DNA of 64,000 nt from JADFGZ01 sp965222345 (GTDB taxonomy: Bacteria; Acidobacteriota; Terriglobia; 2-12-FULL-54-10): positions 434,001 through 498,000 of the forward strand of contig CBDCTS010000004.1 of the NCBI GenBank assembly GCA_965222345.1, read 5' to 3'. Below the pieces are notes generated by a model, which worked only from the letters and a program-made list of their open reading frames with translations, made no database searches and was not told the origin of the DNA. Both the position numbers and the translations under genes were made by a program. Shown here one piece after another: positions 42,896-52,259 of the stretch; positions within the stretch are counted from its first letter, which is position 1; each line of letters starts with the position of its first letter.

Positions 42896-44623
42896 GTGAG
42901 CAGATCCGTTCATCATCTGGTTCTCTGTTCCGTACTTGCTTCGCTGTGGTTTATCCCGGCGCGCATGGCGGCGCAATCAGGGCCGGCAACCCCTCTGGTG
43001 ATTGAAGGGGGCACCCTCATTGACGGCAGGGGAGGACAACCCGTTCGGGACGCCCGGATCGTCATCCGGGGAGACCGCATCGAGACGGTATCCCGGAAGG
43101 GACAAGGCTCCTACCCGGCGGGAGCCAGGGTGCTCGAGGCCGATGGAAAGTTTATTATTCCGGGTCTGATTGATTCCCACGTCCACTATCGCGAATACAT
43201 GGGCGAAATGTTCCTCGCCTATGGTGTCACGGCCGTCTACGACCTGGGCAACCCCGTCCATTGGCAAACAGCCGTCCAAAAAGGCTTGAACGAAGGAAAG
43301 ATCCGGGGCCCCCGTTTCTACTTTTGCGGCCGGGTAACCTGGCTCCGAGAGGGAGAAGAAGAAAGAAGGGATGTCCCAACAATTCGCTCGCGGGACATCG
43401 CTCCCATCCGGGGCCCGGATGAAGCCCGTCAAGCCATCGCTATTCTCAAGGAGAAGACGGACTGCGTGAAGTTGGACGAGTTCATGGAAGAAGATATCTT
43501 CACCCCCATTGCGCGGGAGGCGCGCGCGGCCGGCATGGGTGTGATTTCTCACTCGCTGAATCCGATGGACTCGGCCGAATGGGGAATCACCGGCATGGAA
43601 CACATGACCGGAATTGCGATCTTCACCATTCGGAGTCAGGAAGGACTGCGCGCCATGAAGGACATGGACATCTCCGCGGGACACAAGAACAGCTTCCTGT
43701 ACCAATGGATGGAACCCGCTTACTATGACGAACTCATCGGTTTCCTGGTCCAGCGGAACGTGTTCATCAATCCGACGCTGCACTTTGAGTGGAAAGCCGT
43801 GACAGAACACGCGCGAGAGCACGAGTTGGAGGACGCGCGGCTGCTCAACAACCCTAACCTCCAGCACGTGCCTCTCAGCGAGCGGCTGGTTTTCCTGGGC
43901 CAGTACCACTGGGCGGACAAGAATACTCCGGAGGAAAAGGAGCAATTCCGCAAGGGCTATCGCAGGGTACAGGAGTTCCTCCGCCGCTTTGTCCAAGCCG
44001 GAGGCAAGGTCTATTCCGGAACCGACACGGCGGCCGCGCTTACGCCGGGGCTAAGCCTGCACCACGAAATGGAGCTTCTGGTGGACGCGGGCCTGATACC
44101 CATGCAATCGATCCAGAGCTCCACCCTTTGGGCCGCAGAGGTCATTGGATTGCAAAGCCATCTGGGCACAATTGAGCCAGACAAATTAGCAGACCTGGTG
44201 ATTCTCAACGGCAATCCGCTGCAAGATATTCGCAACACTAAGACCACCGACATGGTGATTCGCGGCGGCGAGATCATGGACACGAGTTTCCACGGCGACT
44301 ATCAATTTCCTTTCCACCGCTACGGGCCGGAATCCAAGCACCTGTACAACCCTATTCCCGTGCTCGCGGACATCCGTCCTCCGATGACGCCGCAGGGTAG
44401 CGAGGTGAATCTGCGCGTGCTCGGAAGCGGTTTCGTGCCCAGTTCCGTGGTAAAAGTCGGTGAATTGACGGTCCCAACCCGATGGGTCAGCGCGACGGAG
44501 CTGACGGCTACGCTCACCAAGCATCATACCGCTCGGGTAGGAACTTTTCTGATCACCGTCGAATCTCCCCTGCCGGGCGGCGGGGTCACGGATCCGCTGG
44601 AGTACTACATTACATATCCGTGA
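42896..44623 (+). CDS. Exported amidohydrolase with C-terminal IPT/TIG-like domain
   Basis: 575 residues from the GTG at 42896 (AAGGAAA 7 bases upstream; it puts the signal peptide SVHHLVLCSVLASLWF at the terminus). The GTG at 42845 overlapping the upstream stop is the alternative. The metal-dependent amidohydrolase fold has the composite beta domain (VIEGGTLIDGRGG), IPGLIDSHVHYRE (H95, H97), TDCVKLDE, VISHSLN, GMEHMTG and the final aspartate in VYSGTDTAAAL. After about residue 480, ADIRPPMTPQGSEVNLRVLG and SSVVKVGELTVPTRWVSATE form an IPT/TIG-like Ig domain, unusual on this family and perhaps a surface or binding module. Substrates in this group include dipeptides and cyclic amides. Confidence 0.85.
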   Translation: MSRSVHHLVLCSVLASLWFIPARMAAQSGPATPLVIEGGTLIDGRGGQPVRDARIVIRGDRIETVSRKGQGSYPAGARVLEADGKFIIPGLIDSHVHYREYMGEMFLAYGVTAVYDLGNPVHWQTAVQKGLNEGKIRGPRFYFCGRVTWLREGEEERRDVPTIRSRDIAPIRGPDEARQAIAILKEKTDCVKLDEFMEEDIFTPIAREARAAGMGVISHSLNPMDSAEWGITGMEHMTGIAIFTIRSQEGLRAMKDMDISAGHKNSFLYQWMEPAYYDELIGFLVQRNVFINPTLHFEWKAVTEHAREHELEDARLLNNPNLQHVPLSERLVFLGQYHWADKNTPEEKEQFRKGYRRVQEFLRRFVQAGGKVYSGTDTAAALTPGLSLHHEMELLVDAGLIPMQSIQSSTLWAAEVIGLQSHLGTIEPDKLADLVILNGNPLQDIRNTKTTDMVIRGGEIMDTSFHGDYQFPFHRYGPESKHLYNPIPVLADIRPPMTPQGSEVNLRVLGSGFVPSSVVKVGELTVPTRWVSATELTATLTKHHTARVGTFLITVESPLPGGGVTDPLEYYITYP

Positions 44624-44672
44624 TTGAGTTGAGGAGAAAGTAAACGAGACAAGGACCGGCAGCTACAGCGGC

Positions 44673-44708
44673 AACCTCATTGAACTAGGCACGCTGTTTC
44701 CGGGCATC
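44673..44708 (+). pseudogene. Relic of a TonB receptor plug domain
   Basis: Twelve codons read NLIELGTLFPGI, matching NLIELGTLFPGV in the plug of the adjacent receptor copy 3 but with synonymous differences in many codons. After this the match is lost and the frame meets a stop. It seems to be the scar of an older receptor gene or of a recombination event at this site. Confidence 0.55.
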
Positions 44709-44842
44709 CCAGTCACCAAGAAGGGATCGGTGTTCCCACCGAGCAGAGTTCTTCTGTCTGACGCCGGAATCTCCTGTTGCAACTAGCCCAAACCTACCCC
44801 TAATCGTATCGCTTTAACTGATTGTCTGATGCCCCCAAACTT

Positions 44843-44864
44843 GTCAAGACATAATTTTCTTGAC
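44843..44864 (+). promoter_or_regulatory. Operator-like inverted repeat upstream of receptor copy 3
   Basis: GTCAAGA, 8 bases, TCTTGAC: a perfect 7-bp dyad that overlaps a -35-like TTGACT (44860-44865). A possible -10 (TGATAT, 44881-44886) lies at a short 15-base spacing. The position suits a repressor or activator site for the receptor gene. Confidence 0.3.
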
Positions 44865-44940
44865 TGTTGTTCATCATCCGTGATATCCAGCACTCAAGGT
44901 CTATCTGAACATTTTGGAAACAATTATCTAAGGAGGGGTC

Positions 44941-47900
44941 ATGGCGAAAACGGTGTGTAGTCCATTTCGCAGGGTGTTTTTGTATGCATCGGTGGTTCTT
45001 GTGTCTCTGATTTGCAACTCTGCGGTGGCGCAAATGCCTACCGCCACTATTTCCGGGGTAGTGGAAGACGCTACCGGCGCCGTGATTCCCGGCGTGCAGG
45101 TGACCGTAACGAATACGGACACCGGCATCTCCCGGAGCGGTGTGACCACTAGGGATGGCTCCTACCGGTTTCCCGCCTTGCAGGTGGGTACTTACGAAAT
45201 CCGGACCGAAAACGCGGGCTTCCGGAGCGAAGTCCGGAGCGGGCTTCAGTTGAATGTGGGTCAGGATGCGGTGATCAATTTCTCCCTGCAAGTCGGGGCG
45301 GTGGCCGAATCCGTTTCCGTGACGGCCGAGGTGCCCATGATTGAGACCACCTCCGCTAATGTCTCCGGCCTGGTGGACGAGGGCGAAATTCGGGATTTGC
45401 CCCTCAACGCGCGCAACCTGATCGAATTGGGAACGCTGTTCCCCGGCGTCACCATAGCCCAGGAGGGTGGGCAAGGCACCCCCAATGGTTTTGCCACCAA
45501 GCTGACCATCATGGGAACCCGCTATAACACCAGCCTGTTCCAGCTTGATGGGATGGACATCAATGACAACACCGGGTCTGCCGGAGGCGCGGCGGGCATC
45601 CTGATGGGCGTGGAAACAATCCGAGAGTTCAACGTCATCACCAGCGGTTACAGCGCCGAGTACGGCAAGCATAGCGGCGGGGTTTTCAATGCGGTGACCA
45701 AGTCCGGGACCAATACCCTTCACGGCTCGGTATTTGAGTTTTTGCGCAATGACAAGCTGGATGCAAACAAATGGGAGGACAATGCCTTGGGAGGAGGAGA
45801 GAAACCTCCCTTCAAGCGCAACCAGTTTGGGTTTGCTGTCGGCGGGCCGATCGTACAAGATCAAACCTTTTTCTTCGGCAGTTGGGAGGCGCTGCGGGAG
45901 AGATTGGGTGTGACGCAGAATCTCCGGGTGCCTACTGCCGACATGCGGAATGGCCTGCTGCCGGGCGCGGACCCGATTGAGGTGGCCGCGACGGTACAGC
46001 CCTGGCTGGACGCTTACCCGCTTCCGACGCCGGGCGCGCGCGACTTTGGAGATGGGACCGCCCGGTTTATCCGGCAATTCAGTAATGCCACGGATGAGGA
46101 CTTTTTCACGGTGAAAGTGGACCACACCATCTCTGATAAAGACTCCCTATTCGGCCGCTATACGATTGACACTGCGGACAGGCTCACCCAACCGGGATTG
46201 AACTATGCCAGCCTCAGTGGCACGCGTGCCCAGTACGCGACGCTATCCGAGACGCGGCTGTTTTCGCCTCAAGTGATCAATGTGTTGTTATTGGGATATA
46301 ATCGTTCCCGAATCGGACAGAATCCATCTGAGCTCTTTCCTCAGCCCATTCGGTCGTTCACGGCATTTGATTTTGAAGGCGGTCCGATCGGGAATCTCTC
46401 CCCTGACGTTCTGAGTAATTGGGGAGCCCGTTCGACTACCCCTACCCAAGCCCTTCTGCAGCAATACCAAGTGAAGAATGATGTCTTCTACACCACCAGC
46501 TCCCATTCGTTCAAATTCGGCGGCAACTTCCAACGGATGCAGACCCATCGCAAGACGTTCTTTAATGGTGGAGGGAGTTTCTCCTTTAATAATCTGGAGG
46601 ACTTCTTGCGGGGAGGACCGGTGAACACCTTTAGCGGGATGACAGGCGACTCCGACATTGCGGTTTATCCCCGGCAAAGCCTGTTCGGGTTCTACGCGCA
46701 GGACGCCATCCGGGTTTCCCCAACATTTACGTTGGACCTGGGTCTGCGTTATGAGATCACAACGGAAGTCCACGTCTTGCATGACCGGATCTCGAATATT
46801 CACAATTATCTGACTCCCGGAAATACTCCGGACGACCTGGTCATCGGCAACCCCTTTTTCAAGAACCCTTCGCTCAAAAATTTCGCTCCGCGAATCGGGT
46901 TTGCGTGGGATCCGACCGGCGGCGGGAAGACCTCCGTCCGGGGCGGGGTCGGCATATTCCACGATCAATTGCTGCCGGGACCCTTTATCTTCTCCTTCGT
47001 CTCTGCACCCCCATTTTTCAACCGTTTCGCGATCCGATCCTCGTCAAGGCCGAGATTTCCCGACGCCTTCTTTGTCCAGCCTGAATTGCAGCGGGCAGCT
47101 ACTGGGCCCGAGCCAATCCAATTCGAGCCGGACCAGCCCACGGTTTACAAATACAGCTTGGATATCCAACGGGCGATTACCCCCAGCACGAGCGTGGAGG
47201 TAGGTTTTGCCGGCACGCGCGGGGTGCATCTGATGCGGGTGATCTCAACCAATCCGCGTATTGCGGAACAGCGCGACGGCAGGTTATTCGTTGGGCGCAC
47301 CGCGCCGGTGCCCAATCCGCGGTTTGGCAGAATCCGGCCGAAGCAGAGTGACGGGGTCAGCCACTATTTTGGGTTGCGGATGCAGGTGAACCAAAGATTC
47401 ACCCGCGGATTAATGTTCCGGAGTGCTTACACTTGGTCCAAATCGAGTGATGATGGCTCCAATTTTGCCGGCAGTTTGGACTTTGGCGCAGGCCCGGGCC
47501 AATCGAAATACCTGGCGAGCAAGGATTATGGCCTTTCTTCCTTCGATATCCGGCACGCTTTCACGACGAACTTCACCTACGACCTGCCGACAGGCGACCT
47601 GGAAGGCGTGATGGACAAGGTGTTCGGCGGCTGGGCAACCAGCGGGATTGTGACGATACAGAGCGGCACTCCGTTTAACGTCAGCGGCGGAGCCGCCCCC
47701 AGTTGGATGCGCTACGTTGGAAATTATCCGGACCTGGTGACCGGGGCGAACGTGCAATACGACACCCGCAACCCCGATCAATACTTTAACCCTTCCGCCT
47801 TTAAGTTACCTGGCGCTCCCGATTCCGCACCGGGCACTACCAACCCTGGGTTTGTAGGGAATGTGGCCCGGAACTTTATGATTGGGCCGGGAACCGTTAC

Positions 47901-48132
47901 TTTTAACTTTGTGTTGCAAAAGAACACCGGCCTTTCCGAAAACGTGGATCTGCAATTTCGTTCGGAGTTTCACAACCTGTTCAACCGGGCGAACTTTCGC
48001 CGGCCCGCCAGCTCAGTATTTAATTCGCGGGCCAGTGGAGGCATCCATACCGTCCGGTCGAACGCAGGAGAGATTACATCCACGAGAACAACTTCACGCC
48101 AAATCCAGTTAGGGCTCAAGCTCGTGTTTTAA
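44941..48132 (+). CDS. Oar-like TonB-dependent outer-membrane receptor, copy 3
   Basis: 1063 residues with a strong AAGGAGGGG before the ATG. After the signal peptide (VFLYASVVLVSLICNSAVAQ) come a carboxypeptidase-regulatory Ig domain (ISGVVEDATGAVIPGVQVTV, QDAVINFSLQVGAVAESVSV), a plug with LPLNARNLIELGTLFPGV, FQLDGMDIND and HSGGVFNAVTKSGTNTLHGS, and a barrel ending STRTTSRQIQLGLKLVF. It is closer in plan to copy 2 than to copy 1. It sits between two amidohydrolase genes on the same strand, suggesting uptake of a compound cleaved by them. Two hairpins follow its stop. Confidence 0.9.
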   Translation: MAKTVCSPFRRVFLYASVVLVSLICNSAVAQMPTATISGVVEDATGAVIPGVQVTVTNTDTGISRSGVTTRDGSYRFPALQVGTYEIRTENAGFRSEVRSGLQLNVGQDAVINFSLQVGAVAESVSVTAEVPMIETTSANVSGLVDEGEIRDLPLNARNLIELGTLFPGVTIAQEGGQGTPNGFATKLTIMGTRYNTSLFQLDGMDINDNTGSAGGAAGILMGVETIREFNVITSGYSAEYGKHSGGVFNAVTKSGTNTLHGSVFEFLRNDKLDANKWEDNALGGGEKPPFKRNQFGFAVGGPIVQDQTFFFGSWEALRERLGVTQNLRVPTADMRNGLLPGADPIEVAATVQPWLDAYPLPTPGARDFGDGTARFIRQFSNATDEDFFTVKVDHTISDKDSLFGRYTIDTADRLTQPGLNYASLSGTRAQYATLSETRLFSPQVINVLLLGYNRSRIGQNPSELFPQPIRSFTAFDFEGGPIGNLSPDVLSNWGARSTTPTQALLQQYQVKNDVFYTTSSHSFKFGGNFQRMQTHRKTFFNGGGSFSFNNLEDFLRGGPVNTFSGMTGDSDIAVYPRQSLFGFYAQDAIRVSPTFTLDLGLRYEITTEVHVLHDRISNIHNYLTPGNTPDDLVIGNPFFKNPSLKNFAPRIGFAWDPTGGGKTSVRGGVGIFHDQLLPGPFIFSFVSAPPFFNRFAIRSSSRPRFPDAFFVQPELQRAATGPEPIQFEPDQPTVYKYSLDIQRAITPSTSVEVGFAGTRGVHLMRVISTNPRIAEQRDGRLFVGRTAPVPNPRFGRIRPKQSDGVSHYFGLRMQVNQRFTRGLMFRSAYTWSKSSDDGSNFAGSLDFGAGPGQSKYLASKDYGLSSFDIRHAFTTNFTYDLPTGDLEGVMDKVFGGWATSGIVTIQSGTPFNVSGGAAPSWMRYVGNYPDLVTGANVQYDTRNPDQYFNPSAFKLPGAPDSAPGTTNPGFVGNVARNFMIGPGTVTFNFVLQKNTGLSENVDLQFRSEFHNLFNRANFRRPASSVFNSRASGGIHTVRSNAGEITSTRTTSRQIQLGLKLVF

Positions 48133-48169
48133 GCGCAGGCATTACGTCCACGCGATTGCGTGCCATACT

Positions 48170-48190
48170 GAGATATTCTGTCGATATCTC
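48170..48190 (+). terminator. Small hairpin after receptor copy 3
   Basis: GAGATAT, 7-base loop, ATATCTC: a perfect stem of 7 bp, 37 bases after the stop, with no strong T tract. Confidence 0.35.
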
Positions 48191-48204
48191 TAACTAATTT
48201 GGCA

Positions 48205-48248
48205 GGCCGCATCCGCCGCGAAAGAATTTGATTCGTGGCGGAGCGGCC
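48205..48248 (+). terminator. Long GC-rich hairpin between receptor copy 3 and amidohydrolase
   Basis: GGCCGC-CCGCC-CGAA pairs with TTCG-GGCGG-GCGGCC (15 bp, interrupted by small bulges) around AGAATTTGA. It ends 38 bases before the next ATG, so it may end receptor transcription or act in the leader of the amidohydrolase gene. No T tract follows. Confidence 0.45.
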
Positions 48249-48286
48249 CCAAAAATCTGCATGAACCCAGGGAGGGTCAGACGCCC

Positions 48287-50197
48287 ATGAAGAAGGGGAA
48301 TTCGGTTTGCGTGCTGTTGTTATTTGCTTTGGGTCTTTTGCTGAATCCCTGCCGGATGTCCGCCGCCGGACTGGAGGCGGACATGGTGATTCTCAACGGC
48401 AAAATCCTCACAGCGGACAGCCTCGACCCGGATCAATTTTCTATTGCGCAAGCAGCCGCCGTCTATGGCGGGAAATTCATCGCCGTCGGCAACAATGCCG
48501 AGGTCTTGGAGTACGCCGGGCCGGGCACCCGGAGGATCGATCTGGCAGGCAGGACGGTGCTTCCGGGGCTGGTGGAAACTCACGATCACATTTACAGCTA
48601 CGGCTCTCATTTCTTCCCCGAAGGGCATCGGTTGGTTGGCAGGACAGACCCACCTGTCACGTGGACGAGCCGGGACGACTTTCTGGCTCAAATCCGAACC
48701 CTGGCCCTGAGCAAGCAACCGGGCGAGTGGATTGTCACCTCGACCCGGGGCGGGCCCATGGGCATCATAATGGAGTTGCAAAAAGGAGAGGTAACGCGCT
48801 TCGATCTGGACGAAGTAGCTCCCAACAACCCGGTGTATTTGCACTGGAACGTCAGTGTCGAGGGTCTGGCGAATACGAAAGCTCTGGATCAGCTGCTGGA
48901 GAGATACCCCAACATTGTGGGCCTGAAGCGCGACGCGAACGGCGTTCCCACCGGGCGGATGACGGGGGTGGCAAACCTGACGATGTGGTATGAATTCTGG
49001 CCGCAGGTCCCGCCCGAAGACCTGGGACCTTACTATAAGCTGGAAATGGAAGAGATTGCCGCTCAGGGGCTGACCACTGTTTCGACGCGTCTGCAACCCA
49101 ACCACTTGGCTGCTTACTCCTGGCTGCATGCGCGGGATGAGTTGCCGGTGCGCATGGCCTACTCGCTGGAAACAGCCGCCCGCAGCGAAACCACCGAAGC
49201 CACGATGAGCCGTCTGGTGGGTCTGCAAGGAGGAACAGGAAAAGGCATGTGGGGCGCGGGAGACGACAAGCTGTGGATGATTGGAATTTCTCCCATCAGC
49301 GCCGACAGCGTCACCGGCATCGCCGGTTCTTGCGTGACCAAGCCCTGGCCGCGCGAAGCTCCGAACTTCCCCATGTGGCTGCACCAGTTATACGGCCCCT
49401 ACGGAGTCTGCCGCCTGACGAGTCCCGACTACCACGACATTGACGTGTTGCGGGCGGCGGCCAAATACGGTTTCCGCATATCGGCGCTGCACATCAGTGG
49501 TGACGGGGGAATCGATCAGTTGCTGGACGCGGTCGAAGAACTAGGTGAACAATACCCGGACATCGCCGAGCGGCGGTGGGCTGTCGATCACTGCCAGATC
49601 GTTCGCGAAGAGCAAATCCGGCGGGCCAAAAAATTCAATCTGATGTTCAGTTGTGGACCCACGTTTCTATACGATGGAGAGAAGGGGTCCGTGGGTGCAT
49701 TCGGGATTCTCTACGGAGAAGAAGAAGCCGGAAATGCGGTTATCCCCTTCCGCAGCCTGATCGACAACGGCGTGCCGGCCGTCATGGAGCTGGACCGGCA
49801 CGGCTTCCATCCTTTCCTGGCATTGCAGGTGGTGATTAACCGCAAGGACGTGAACGGAAAGGTTTGGGGCTCCGGGCAGCGGATCAGCCGGCGCGAGGCG
49901 CTCTACACCTACACGCGCTGGAGCTCGGAATACCTTTTACGGGAGGACCATCTGGGAAGCGTTGAGCCGAAGAAAGCCGCCGATTTCACTGTGCTGAACC
50001 GGGATTACTTGGCGGTGCCCGAGGATGAGATCGGCCGGATTGACCCGGTGTTAACGGTGATGGGAGGGAAAATCACCTACACACAGCCGGAGTTTGCCGC
50101 CAGTAACAACCTGCCGCTGGTGGGATATCAGGGCGACAGGTCTTGGTGGAAGCGCGGAACTCCGGAGGATGCCACTCGCGGCCGCGGCCCTCAATAG
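48287..50197 (+). CDS. Exported amidohydrolase-3 (YtcJ-like) family protein
   Basis: 636 residues; AGGGAGGG 13 bases before the ATG. A signal peptide (SVCVLLLFALGLLLNPCRMS) is followed by the amidohydrolase-3 fold: ADMVILNGKILTADSLDPDQ, TVLPGLVETHDHIYSYG (H99, H101), later SALHISGDGGIDQLLDAVEE, RRWAVDHCQIVREEQIRRAK and VEPKKAADFTVLNRDYLAVP. The usual second HxH pair (ALHISGDG and WAVDHCQ) is present. These enzymes hydrolyse amides or formyl groups and some act as dehydratases; the specific substrate is unknown. The protein at 55300 on the minus strand is a relative. Confidence 0.85.
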   Translation: MKKGNSVCVLLLFALGLLLNPCRMSAAGLEADMVILNGKILTADSLDPDQFSIAQAAAVYGGKFIAVGNNAEVLEYAGPGTRRIDLAGRTVLPGLVETHDHIYSYGSHFFPEGHRLVGRTDPPVTWTSRDDFLAQIRTLALSKQPGEWIVTSTRGGPMGIIMELQKGEVTRFDLDEVAPNNPVYLHWNVSVEGLANTKALDQLLERYPNIVGLKRDANGVPTGRMTGVANLTMWYEFWPQVPPEDLGPYYKLEMEEIAAQGLTTVSTRLQPNHLAAYSWLHARDELPVRMAYSLETAARSETTEATMSRLVGLQGGTGKGMWGAGDDKLWMIGISPISADSVTGIAGSCVTKPWPREAPNFPMWLHQLYGPYGVCRLTSPDYHDIDVLRAAAKYGFRISALHISGDGGIDQLLDAVEELGEQYPDIAERRWAVDHCQIVREEQIRRAKKFNLMFSCGPTFLYDGEKGSVGAFGILYGEEEAGNAVIPFRSLIDNGVPAVMELDRHGFHPFLALQVVINRKDVNGKVWGSGQRISRREALYTYTRWSSEYLLREDHLGSVEPKKAADFTVLNRDYLAVPEDEIGRIDPVLTVMGGKITYTQPEFAASNNLPLVGYQGDRSWWKRGTPEDATRGRGPQ

Positions 50198-50502
50198 TAT
50201 TGCTGAGCGATTCCGGTTTTCCGGATTCGATTTGCAGGTTTGCTAGCTGCATTAAACAATGTGTCTCACTGGTTGATAGAGGGAAGGCGCCTCGTGTTAC
50301 CCAGGTGAAAGAAACAGCAAGTGCTTCCGCGATCCGCGACTGATCCGTATGCTTATAATCATCCCGGGATGAAAAATCCGCCAGGAAGTGGGTTGGGTGC
50401 CTGACTTCGAGGATTATTGATTGGCGTCAGGCAACAAATAATTATGATTGATGGAATCGTTTCGGTGGGAAAACCGACATCTGAAATAGAGTGAGGTTGT
50501 CC
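50198..50502. other. Intergenic region, nothing recognised
   Basis: 305 bases with no protein-like frame; GTGAGG at 50491-50496 is the probable ribosome-binding site of the next gene. Confidence 0.4.
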
Positions 50503-52023
50503 ATGCTACTACATGATTTGAAAAAGCGAGCAAAGCAGTTCGGCCTGTGCGGCATCGCCGTCTGGCTGGTGATCAGTTCTTCGGCAGTCTCGCGGGCACA
50601 AATGCCAGGATATCCGGCCCCCCGCGTACCCGACTACAACAAGGCCGTGAACGCAACCGTAGAAGATTTAATGCCTATCGCCCGCGTATTGGCGCGCAAG
50701 CCCAGCCGCCGGATGGCGCTGTCGCCGGGTTACGGCATCCAGCCGGGAGAAAGAGCGCTGATTGTGGTCAGCAGCCGGTTTGATCAGCGCGTGCTTACTG
50801 CCATCGAGCGAGCCATTGTGGAATTGGGCGCTAAAGTGGACGTCATGCGGACCAGCGCCGATCCCCCCAGCAGGATCACCGGCAACCGAGGCTACGAAGA
50901 AATCCGTTTGATGAGGTTGCTCGGCCCGAGACAATCGACCTTCGTCCGATCCGGTGGGGTGAAGGGGATCGTCCAGGCCAATATCGACGCCGGGGGCCCC
51001 GGCTACGACATAATCATCAACGGGTCGGGCGGACCGAACCCCAGGGCGGACTATCGCTGGGAATATATCCCCTGGACCACCACGGATAAGTTCATGTACA
51101 GCATGGCCGGCTACCCGTTTGAGGTGCAGAATCGGATGGACGAGATGCTGTGGGACGCCATGATCAATGGACGCACCATCCACGCCACCGACCCGGAAGG
51201 CACGGATATGACCTGGCACTGGCAGCCGGAGTTTGTCTCCATGTTGCGCGAGCACTGGCCCGGCTATCCAATGGTCAAGGCGGGCCACCTGAGCGCGATG
51301 CCGTTATTCCGGAGTCCGGAGAGGGCCGACGCCAATGGGGTGATCGGCGGCACCATCAACCACACGGGAACTTATCCCCACATCAAACTCACCGTCGAAA
51401 GGAACGAAATCGTGAAGGTGGAGGGGGGCGGAGAGTATGGGAATCGCTGGCGGGAGGTTCTGGAAGACTGCAAGGAAAAAGGCATCCATTTCCCCGGCTT
51501 CCCTGCTCCGGGATGCGGCTGGTTTGAGGAGGCCGCCATCGGCACCGACCCCTGGCGCGCGCGCGACTTGGAGGCTGATATCCAGCTGCGGGCATACTCT
51601 TGGGAACGGGGCCGCTCCGGCATCATTCACTGGGGACTGGGCGTCAGCCAGAACTTCGAGTATCACGAGGCGCTGACCCAATGGTACCGGGAAAACAGCG
51701 GGAAAACGCAGGGTGGCGGAAGTCATCGCCACATCCATACGCACTTCACTACCCTGGATTTTACCGACGAGAACGGCAAGACCATCCGGGCCCTCGATAA
51801 AGGCCGCCTGACGTTCTTGGATGATCCCGAGGTGAGGAGAATCGCGGCAAAGTATGGCGACCCGGACGAGATCTTGAACGAAAAGTGGATTCCTGCTTTC
51901 CCTGGAATCAACGCGCCCGGCGACTACATGAAGGATTATGCTGCCGACCCTTATGCCTATAACCACCCCAGGATGGAAAAAATACGCCAGGAAGCCGGGT
52001 GGGTGCCGGAAGTCGTGGATTAG
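50503..52023 (+). CDS. Exported M29 aminopeptidase / NicX-like metalloenzyme
   Basis: 506 residues from the ATG at 50503 (GTGAGG 6 bases upstream, preferred to GTG 50491). A signal peptide (FGLCGIAVWLVISSSAVSRA) precedes a domain with ERALIVVSSRFDQRVLTAIE and ELGAKVDVMRTS. The middle, THATDPEGTDMTWHW-like IHATDPEGTDMTWHWQPEF, and the glycine-rich strand GGTINHTGTYPHIKLTVERN resemble the M29 aminopeptidase/2,5-dihydroxypyridine dioxygenase superfamily. Candidate metal ligands near the end are IIHWGLGVSQN and HRHIHTHFTTLDF. M29 enzymes are normally cytoplasmic, so export is notable. The assignment is at superfamily level, and either peptide or ring cleavage is possible. Confidence 0.55.
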   Translation: MLLHDLKKRAKQFGLCGIAVWLVISSSAVSRAQMPGYPAPRVPDYNKAVNATVEDLMPIARVLARKPSRRMALSPGYGIQPGERALIVVSSRFDQRVLTAIERAIVELGAKVDVMRTSADPPSRITGNRGYEEIRLMRLLGPRQSTFVRSGGVKGIVQANIDAGGPGYDIIINGSGGPNPRADYRWEYIPWTTTDKFMYSMAGYPFEVQNRMDEMLWDAMINGRTIHATDPEGTDMTWHWQPEFVSMLREHWPGYPMVKAGHLSAMPLFRSPERADANGVIGGTINHTGTYPHIKLTVERNEIVKVEGGGEYGNRWREVLEDCKEKGIHFPGFPAPGCGWFEEAAIGTDPWRARDLEADIQLRAYSWERGRSGIIHWGLGVSQNFEYHEALTQWYRENSGKTQGGGSHRHIHTHFTTLDFTDENGKTIRALDKGRLTFLDDPEVRRIAAKYGDPDEILNEKWIPAFPGINAPGDYMKDYAADPYAYNHPRMEKIRQEAGWVPEVVD

Positions 52024-52259
52024 TATTGCGTCGGCAAGGGAGATGGGCAGTTCAGAACTCTCTGCGGCTATGCCATCTTCGGTATTCGTGTAACTCGCGC
52101 TGCGGTTTTTTCCGAACTTTTCGGTCCTGAGCCTGCCGAAGGGGTAAGGAGGAATTTGCTTCTGAGCAACAACACCTTGTCCAACAAGCAGATTTCCGGG
52201 GCTGAAACAGGAGTCTGCTCACGCCGCTTCCATTGACTTTTCTTCACGCCAACCAGTGG

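Larger units (their letters stand above)
44624..44940. other. Intergenic region with receptor relic and operator-like dyad
   Basis: 317 bases between the amidohydrolase and receptor copy 3, holding a short relic of a receptor gene (44673-44708) and an inverted repeat (44843-44864), both listed. AAGGAGGGG at 44931-44938 serves the receptor. Confidence 0.5.
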
